A stretch of DNA of 28,482 bases from Bacteroidetes bacterium 4572_112 (lineage in GTDB: Bacteria > Bacteroidota > Bacteroidia > Bacteroidales > UBA1556). A program made the position numbers and the translations under genes. The stretch is from contig NIUZ01000043.1 in the NCBI GenBank assembly GCA_002254285.1, positions 1 through 28,482 on the forward strand, in the 5' to 3' direction. Positions 24,259-28,482 of the stretch are shown in pieces. The notes under the pieces are model-generated. The model made no database searches. It worked only from the letters and a program-made list of their open reading frames with translations, and had not been told where the DNA came from. How positions within the stretch are numbered: position 1 is the first letter of the stretch; each line of letters begins with the position of its first letter.

Positions 24259-24762
24259 ATGGATATTACAGAACAAACTTCAAAAGAGTATTTTAAAGAT
24301 ATGTAAACTGTATATGTGACACTTTTAATAGGTATAACGATGTTTGGTATTATAAGCTTCTTCCTTAATAATAATGGGCAATACAGCACTGATGATGGAA
24401 CGCTTACAGCATTTTTTAATATTGTTATATTAGTAATGACTGCTTGTTGTGTTTTTGCAAGTATTTTGACTCATAAAATAAGTCTAAAAAAGATAAAACT
24501 TATGAATAATTTAAGTGATAAACTGAAAGCATATCGTGCTATGTTTATTAAGCGATTTGCCTTACTTGAATCTCCTATATCTTTTGGAATAGTAGTTTTT
24601 TTGCTTACAGCTAATTTGTATTTTCTTAGTTATGTTGTTTTAATAATTATTCTTTTTATTCTGTTTCGTCCAACTAAAGATAAGATTGTTATGGAATTAG
24701 AACTTGATTCAAAGGATAAGAATTTAGTAGATACTCCTGATGCTATAGTGGTTTATTTTTAA
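24259..24762 (+). pseudogene. Small membrane protein gene broken by a stop at codon 16
   Basis: Reading from ATG 24259 gives MDITEQTSKEYFKDM, then TAA (24304-24306), and the same frame then continues without interruption as TVYVTLLIGITMFGIISFF to the stop at 24760. The TAA falls just before the first membrane segment, where AAA (Lys) would be natural, so one base change explains it. The rest has three to four hydrophobic segments (about residues 18-36, 46-68, 110-135 of the full frame) and a hydrophilic tail. No family name can be given; it resembles small uncharacterised Bacteroidota membrane proteins. A shortened product could begin at GTG 24316 or ATG 24340 by reinitiation. A sequencing error at one base is the other possibility. 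Confidence 0.6.
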
Positions 24763-24804
24763 TAATGCCACAGCTAAAATAGTTGATATTCAGGTATTAT
24801 AGGA

Positions 24805-25536
24805 TTATTTAATAAAACTCAAATATTGTTTTAAAGCAATTTTTTTATCTTCGTTAAAATTATAGGAAATGTATTTTGTTAGGTATTCTTCTAGGTCATA
24901 ATTATGAGAAATATTATACTCCTTAATTGATTCGCTAATGTTTTCTAATCCAAAAGAAATAACCTTATTAAAATCATTAATAAAATTATCATCAAGTTTT
25001 TTATTGGCAACCCACGCAGCAAAAACAAAAGGCTTTCCTGTAAATTCTTTCCAGGCTTTAGCTAAGTCGTAAATATATGTATAGGGGAGAGACTTCTGAG
25101 TTTTATCACCAATAAGTAATATTGATTCTATCTCCTTATTTGTGGCAAAACCCTTTGGTAATTCTTTATAATCCCAATCGACTTTCCAAAATTCTCGAGC
25201 AAGTATTTTTAGTAACTGAGCCGATGAGCGTGAGTCTGTATCTAAATATACTGTTTTGATTTCCTCCAAAGGAATCTTGCTCATTAATAATACTGTTTTT
25301 ACAGCACCATCAGCTCCAATACAATAGTCAGAAATTATTTCGGCATTCTCTATTTTAGGAATCATAGCCACAGGAATAAGTCCCAAATCAACTTCATTAT
25401 GCTGCAATTTTCGAGCACATTCCGATGGTACATCAAGACTTAACTCATATGCATTTGAATCTAGCTTTTTATCAATTCCATATAAAAATGGATATGTATT
25501 AGCATACGATACTGCCGAAATTTTTACCTTCTTCAA
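24805..25536 (-). CDS. mqnA: Chorismate dehydratase (futalosine menaquinone pathway)
   Basis: The 243-aa protein matches MqnA, which dehydrates chorismate to 3-enolpyruvyl-benzoate, the first step of the futalosine route to menaquinone. Family blocks are ISAVSYANTYPFLYG (6-20), SECARKLQHNEVDLGLIPVAMI (39-60) and LDTDSRSSAQLLKIL (98-112). The start must be TTG (25534-25536): no ATG precedes the conserved VSY block in frame, and a TAG in the heptad array closes the frame upstream. The array begins 5 bp before this start, so the native start region may have been altered. It lies downstream of pyrD on the same strand. MqnD, a relative, is less likely given the SYANTYPF block and length. Confidence 0.85.
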   Translation of the reverse strand: MKKVKISAVSYANTYPFLYGIDKKLDSNAYELSLDVPSECARKLQHNEVDLGLIPVAMIPKIENAEIISDYCIGADGAVKTVLLMSKIPLEEIKTVYLDTDSRSSAQLLKILAREFWKVDWDYKELPKGFATNKEIESILLIGDKTQKSLPYTYIYDLAKAWKEFTGKPFVFAAWVANKKLDDNFINDFNKVISFGLENISESIKEYNISHNYDLEEYLTKYISYNFNEDKKIALKQYLSFIK

Positions 25537-25540
25537 AATA

Positions 25541-25660
25541 ATTCCTAATTCCTAATTCCTAATTCTTAATTCTTAATTCTTAATTTTTTACCTCTATCCT
25601 CTATCCTCTATCCTCTATCCTCTATCCTCTATCCTCTATCCTCTATCCTCTATCCTCTAT
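25541..25660. repeat. Heptad array, locus 2: six ATTCCTA/ATTCTTA units and (CCTCTAT)10
   Basis: 25541-25582 holds three ATTCCTA and three ATTCTTA units in perfect 7-bp register. After a short T-rich spacer, 25591-25660 holds exactly ten identical CCTCTAT units. Read on the minus strand, the pyrD reading frame runs into the outermost unit, which supplies its TAG stop (25657-25659). Ten identical copies suggest recent expansion, while the ATTCCTA part has diverged. Confidence 0.95.
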
Positions 25661-26445
25661 CGAATTGCTGAAGCTCCTGCCAATAAAAACTCTATGGCAT
25701 CAGTAGCATTCATAATTCCACCCATTCCTACTATAGGAATTTTCACTTCTTGAGCTACTTGCCAAACCATGCGCAATGCAATAGGCTTAATAGCAGGGCC
25801 GCTAAGCCCTCCAGTAATAGTTGATAAAACTGATTTGCGAGTTTCGGCATTTATTGCCATTGCAAGCATAGTATTTATTAGCGAAACTCCGTCAGCACCT
25901 ACGCTTTCAACAGCTTTAGCTATTTCTGCAATATTGGTAACATTTGGTGAAAGTTTCACTATCATTGTTTTTTTATAAACCTCACGTACAGCATGGGTCA
26001 CGGCTACGGCCGATGGGCAGCTTGTGCCAAAAGCCATTCCGCCTTCTTTTACATTTGGGCAGCTGATATTTAGCTCAATTCCTGGTATATGCTCCAAATC
26101 GTTAATCATACGAGCAGTCTCCACATATTCGTCAACCGTAGAACCCGATACATTTACTAGGATATTGGTGTTATAATGCTTGATATTTGGATAAATATCG
26201 TTACAAAATTGTGCCACACCTTTATTCTGAAGACCTACAGCATTAAGCATTCCCGAAGGTGTTTCGGCCATTCGTGGATATGCATTTCCTTCGCGATGGT
26301 TTAGTGTTGTACCTTTTACTACAATACCACCAAGGCGATTGATGTCAATAAAATCTTCGAACTCGGGTCCGTAACCAAATGTGCCTGATGCAGTCATTAC
26401 AGGATTTTTTAAATCCAAACCGCCTATTTTTATGCTAGTATTCAT
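25657..26445 (-). CDS. pyrD: Dihydroorotate dehydrogenase B, catalytic subunit, C-terminally truncated by repeat array
   Basis: The 262 residues match class 1B PyrD, the FMN subunit that oxidises dihydroorotate to orotate. Seen are LKNPVMTASGTFGYG (12-26), LQNKG, NVSG, the catalytic-loop Cys129 in NISCPNVKEGG, KLSPNV (164-169) and GMGGI (240-244). The family is usually about 300-310 residues and continues after LAGASA with a V-x-V-G-T-A strand that holds the FMN phosphate. Here the frame goes LLAGASAIR and stops in the CCTCTAT array, so about 40 residues are lost and do not appear further downstream. Activity is doubtful unless a second copy exists. The start is ATG 26443-26445, 79 bp after the pyrK stop. 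Confidence 0.88.
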   Translation of the reverse strand: MNTSIKIGGLDLKNPVMTASGTFGYGPEFEDFIDINRLGGIVVKGTTLNHREGNAYPRMAETPSGMLNAVGLQNKGVAQFCNDIYPNIKHYNTNILVNVSGSTVDEYVETARMINDLEHIPGIELNISCPNVKEGGMAFGTSCPSAVAVTHAVREVYKKTMIVKLSPNVTNIAEIAKAVESVGADGVSLINTMLAMAINAETRKSVLSTITGGLSGPAIKPIALRMVWQVAQEVKIPIVGMGGIMNATDAIEFLLAGASAIR

Positions 26446-26483
26446 TTGCTTTAATATAAGGATTATATTCCGATAATTACCAG

Positions 26484-26525
26484 ATTAGGAATTAACCATT
26501 AACCATTAATAATTGATAATTATCT
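26484..26525. repeat. Heptad array, locus 3 (ATTAGGA, ATTAACC x2, ATTAATA, ATTGATA, ATTATCT)
   Basis: Six consecutive 7-bp units, all beginning ATT, lie between pyrK and pyrD. The last unit touches the TGA stop of pyrK (26525-26527, minus strand). The phase is perfect although the sequence is diverged. Confidence 0.7.
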
Positions 26526-27316
26526 CAATTCCATTTAAGTACTTTGGTATTAAATACCGGACCATCGGTGCACACACATTGGTGTCCACTAGTGGTTTCT
26601 GTTACGCAACATAGGCAAGCACCAATTCCGCAAGCCATCATGTTTTCCAATGAAACCTCACAATTAATATTTTGCTCATTTGCCAATTTTGCAACAGCAC
26701 GCATCATTGGGTCAGGACCACAGCTGTATATCATATCGAAATCCATATTCTGCATTACGCTATGCTGTGTTACAAATCCTTTTTCGCCTTTGCTACCATC
26801 GTCTGTAGAAATATATATTGATGCATAATTCTCAAAATTATCTACCTCAATAATATTATCGCTACCTCTACCTCCCAAAAGAATATGTACATCCACGCCA
26901 TTATCCTTTAATTTACGTGAAAGAAAAAGTAGGGGAGCAACGCCAACGCCACCACCAACTAATAAAGCCTTTTTGCCTTTGGTTTCCAATGTAAATGTTT
27001 TTCCCAAAGGATACATAATGTCAACACTATCGCCAACTTTTAGCTCCGAAAGAAGCTGAGTGCCTTCGCCAACAATCTGAATAAGAAGCTCAAAAGAGTT
27101 TCTGTCAGTATTTACATTATAAATGGAAATAGGACGGCGTAAGAATGCATTGCGAGTGTCTTTTACAAGAATCTCGACAAATTGCCCTGGAAGAATATCA
27201 GCAGTACTTGCTGGACTTTCTACCTCCAAAACATAGTAATCCTTATTAATCTTCCTGTTTTGTAGAACTTTTAAAAGCTCCGAACGCTTTTTTGGTTGGT
27301 TGTGATTGGCAGACAT
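26525..27316 (-). CDS. pyrK: Dihydroorotate dehydrogenase B, electron transfer subunit
   Basis: The 263-aa protein is the FAD/[2Fe-2S] partner of PyrD, passing electrons to NAD. It has the FAD-binding RRPISIYN (60-67), an NAD-binding glycine loop LLVGGGVGVAPL (118-129) and SCGPDPMM (198-205). The C-terminal cluster ligands are C229, C234, C237 and C249 (ACGIGACLCCV, then VCTDGPVF). The start is ATG 27314-27316, one base after the stop of the DUF5606 gene; a longer frame to 27364 would overlap that gene and adds only a Lys-rich stretch. It forms a run DUF5606-pyrK-pyrD-mqnA. A heptad array begins at its stop codon. Confidence 0.94.
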   Translation of the reverse strand: MSANHNQPKKRSELLKVLQNRKINKDYYVLEVESPASTADILPGQFVEILVKDTRNAFLRRPISIYNVNTDRNSFELLIQIVGEGTQLLSELKVGDSVDIMYPLGKTFTLETKGKKALLVGGGVGVAPLLFLSRKLKDNGVDVHILLGGRGSDNIIEVDNFENYASIYISTDDGSKGEKGFVTQHSVMQNMDFDMIYSCGPDPMMRAVAKLANEQNINCEVSLENMMACGIGACLCCVTETTSGHQCVCTDGPVFNTKVLKWN

Positions 27317-27317
27317 A

Positions 27318-27743
27318 TTATTTATCTTCTGTTTCGCTGGTTTCTTCTTCTTTAGCTTCGTCAAATACCATCATACCCGCACTATTAAGAATCTTATACC
27401 ATTGTACAACTTTCTTAACATCAGAAGCATATACTTGCTCTTCGTTAAAATCAGGAAGTATCTCCTTGAAAAAGTTCAATAAGTCATTTTTTGAAGCTTT
27501 AGGACTGATGATTTCGCCACCATTAAGATGATTGTGAATTTTTTCAAAAACATCATTCAAAGGTACATCCTCTTCGTATGTATAAATGCTTATTTCCTCT
27601 AATGCACTAATCTGATGTGCTGAATATACTGGGATACGTTTTTTGTCCTGTAGTCCTTCTACAATAAGGCCTGTCTTTGTTGATGATATCATTTTGAAAA
27701 GACCACCTTTTCCTCCTATTGCTAATATTCCACTTAAGTTCAT
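27318..27743 (-). CDS. DUF5606 domain protein
   Basis: This 141-aa protein matches the DUF5606 family, found in Bacteroidota: it opens with LSGILAIGGKGGLFKMIS (3-20), then GLIVEGLQDKKRIPVYSAHQISALEEISIYT, and ends with a helical part, VYASDVKKVVQWYKILN, and an acidic tail. The family's function is not known to me; the N-terminal half looks like a small beta-barrel fold. The ATG at 27741-27743 is preceded by a -7 box at 27774-27781. Pairing with pyrK by a single-base gap makes co-translation likely. Confidence 0.88.
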   Translation of the reverse strand: MNLSGILAIGGKGGLFKMISSTKTGLIVEGLQDKKRIPVYSAHQISALEEISIYTYEEDVPLNDVFEKIHNHLNGGEIISPKASKNDLLNFFKEILPDFNEEQVYASDVKKVVQWYKILNSAGMMVFDEAKEEETSETEDK

Positions 27744-27773
27744 ATGCTATATTTTTTAATAATTTTCGACTTG

Positions 27774-27781
27774 CGAAATTA
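27774..27781 (-). promoter_or_regulatory. -7 box of the DUF5606-pyrK-pyrD run
   Basis: The minus strand reads TAATTTCG within TACTAATTTCGC, the same extended form as before frr and tilS, 30 bp before the ATG. Confidence 0.5.
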
Positions 27782-28041
27782 GTAAAAAATACCGCTCTTT
27801 TTTCTGTTTTATTTGCTGTAATGTTGAAAATAGTTTAAAAAAAGCTTTAATTATTGAAAGACTTTAAAAGGTTTGTCTTTCGGCAGCTTTCAGGATGATG
27901 AGTTGAAGGGTAGAATAGCTGTATTTGCTTAATTGAATTCCTACAGAGTTTTTAGTAAATTAACATAAATAAGGTATCTTTACTTACGATAATTATATAA
28001 TAAGTATGGATTACTTAAGATAATTTATATAATTACAATTA

Positions 28042-28075
28042 TTGCTTACGTATTACCAATTAATCCTTATTTTTG
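28042..28075 (+). promoter_or_regulatory. Promoter of the PLP-enzyme gene
   Basis: TTG (28042-28044), a 23-bp gap and TATTTTTG (28068-28075) fit the Bacteroidota consensus. The ATG is 43 bp downstream. Confidence 0.55.
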
Positions 28076-28118
28076 CTGTTGAATTAAAACAGTAACAAAC
28101 ACAAAATATTATATAGAT

Positions 28119-28482
28119 ATGAAATTTAATCCAGCAACAGCACTAGAGAAAGTGCACGAATTAGGAAGTTTTAAAGGTGTAAACCAAGCTATTAATGACT
28201 CTGCAACATTCGCTTTTGAGAGTGGTGAAGATATGACTGCTTGTTTTAACGGCGAATTAGAGGGTGCATTTTTATACTCTCGTCATTGGAATCCAACAAA
28301 TTTTGCTTTGGCAAAGGCTTTAGCAGCAATGGAAAATACTGAAGCTGCTTGGGTAACAGGTTCAGGAATGGCTGCTATTACAAATACAATTCTTCAGCTT
28401 TGTAGCGCAGGAGATCATATTGTGGCTTCTCGTACTATTTATGGTGGTTCTTTCGCTTTTATGAAAAGTTACCTTCCTAAAT
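28119..28482 (+). CDS. Cys/Met-metabolism PLP-dependent enzyme, N-terminal part (cut by window edge)
   Basis: From ATG 28119 an open frame of 121 codons runs off the right edge. It contains the family's YSRHWNPTNFALAKALAAME block (the Y-S-R-x-x-N-P-T signature) and VTGSGMAAITNTILQLCSAGDHIVASRTIYGGSFAFM, which shapes the PLP phosphate pocket. The family includes cystathionine gamma-lyase, cystathionine gamma-synthase, methionine gamma-lyase and O-acetylhomoserine sulfhydrylase; the N-terminal third does not decide between them. The PLP lysine would lie outside the window. It diverges from the DUF5606 gene and has its own promoter. Confidence 0.9.
   Translation, partial: MKFNPATALEKVHELGSFKGVNQAINDSATFAFESGEDMTACFNGELEGAFLYSRHWNPTNFALAKALAAMENTEAAWVTGSGMAAITNTILQLCSAGDHIVASRTIYGGSFAFMKSYLPK

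Larger units (their letters stand above)
27744..28118. other. 375-bp divergent intergenic region
   Basis: It carries promoters at both ends (27774-27781 minus strand; 28042-28075 plus strand) and no ORF. A 7-bp hairpin, GAAAGAC (27856-27862) with GTCTTTC (27875-27881), lies in the middle and is followed by a short GC-richer stretch (27882-27912) that I cannot assign. Confidence 0.5.

Noticed and set aside
25591..25660. Possible CRISPR array
   Set aside because: It is a pure tandem 7-bp repeat with no spacers and no cas genes nearby.
27856..27881. Hairpin between the DUF5606 and PLP-enzyme genes as a terminator
   Set aside because: Both neighbouring genes point away from it and there is no T-run.

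Overview
The window is AT-rich and comes from a member of the Bacteroidota (Bacteroidetes). Four things point there. Nearly every promoter that can be read has a -7 box of the form TAnnTTTG. Ribosome-binding sites of the Shine-Dalgarno type are mostly absent. One secreted protein ends in a type IX secretion (T9SS) sorting domain. Several genes (the DUF5606 protein, a PPDK-like protein with receiver domains, and the LysM glucosaminidase) have a form typical of this phylum. MqnA suggests menaquinone is made by the futalosine route. The order or family cannot be fixed from the sequence.

Layout. 1-1322: the 5' part of dsbD (minus strand), running off the left edge. 1577-4582: a large PEP/pyruvate-binding (PPDK N-terminal) protein fused to two receiver-like domains. 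4704-9959: a minus-strand pair, a CcoI/FixI-type copper P-type ATPase followed by polA. 9960-10453: mostly empty AT-rich DNA with a 39-codon gene-end fragment and a strong bidirectional terminator. 10454-12509: translation genes, with frr diverging from rplY and pth. 12560-14443: a GT-C-like membrane protein. 14787-15838: a badly decayed lpxR-type gene carrying a small palindromic element. 15917-17164: arginine deiminase, with a second copy of that element right after its stop codon. 17544-19151: a secreted LysM glucosaminidase and a probable outer-membrane barrel protein. 19345-21187: tilS overlapping a gamma-carbonic-anhydrase-like gene. 21262-23190: a sialidase-like T9SS cargo protein. 23603-24762: an unknown secreted protein and a membrane-protein gene broken by an early stop codon. 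24805-27743: a minus-strand run DUF5606, pyrK, pyrD, mqnA. 28119-end: the start of a Cys/Met-metabolism PLP enzyme.

Most genes are ordinary housekeeping functions: disulfide reduction, copper loading of respiratory oxidase, DNA repair synthesis, translation, pyrimidine and menaquinone synthesis. PyrK and PyrD should form one two-subunit enzyme.

The unusual content is in the DNA between and at the edges of genes. First, three loci carry 7-bp-periodic arrays (ATTCCTA-type, ATAGAGG-type and ATTAACC-type heptads). Each array begins exactly at the stop codon of a minus-strand gene (polA, pyrD, pyrK), and at pyrD the array has replaced about 40 C-terminal codons. Second, two copies of a long imperfect palindrome have TACCAA...TTGGTA ends and 3-bp TTA/TAA target duplications, and show one compensatory base-pair change in the hairpin; this is a MITE-like family. 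Third, two genes are decaying. Fourth, DNA polymerase I has lost all proofreading residues.
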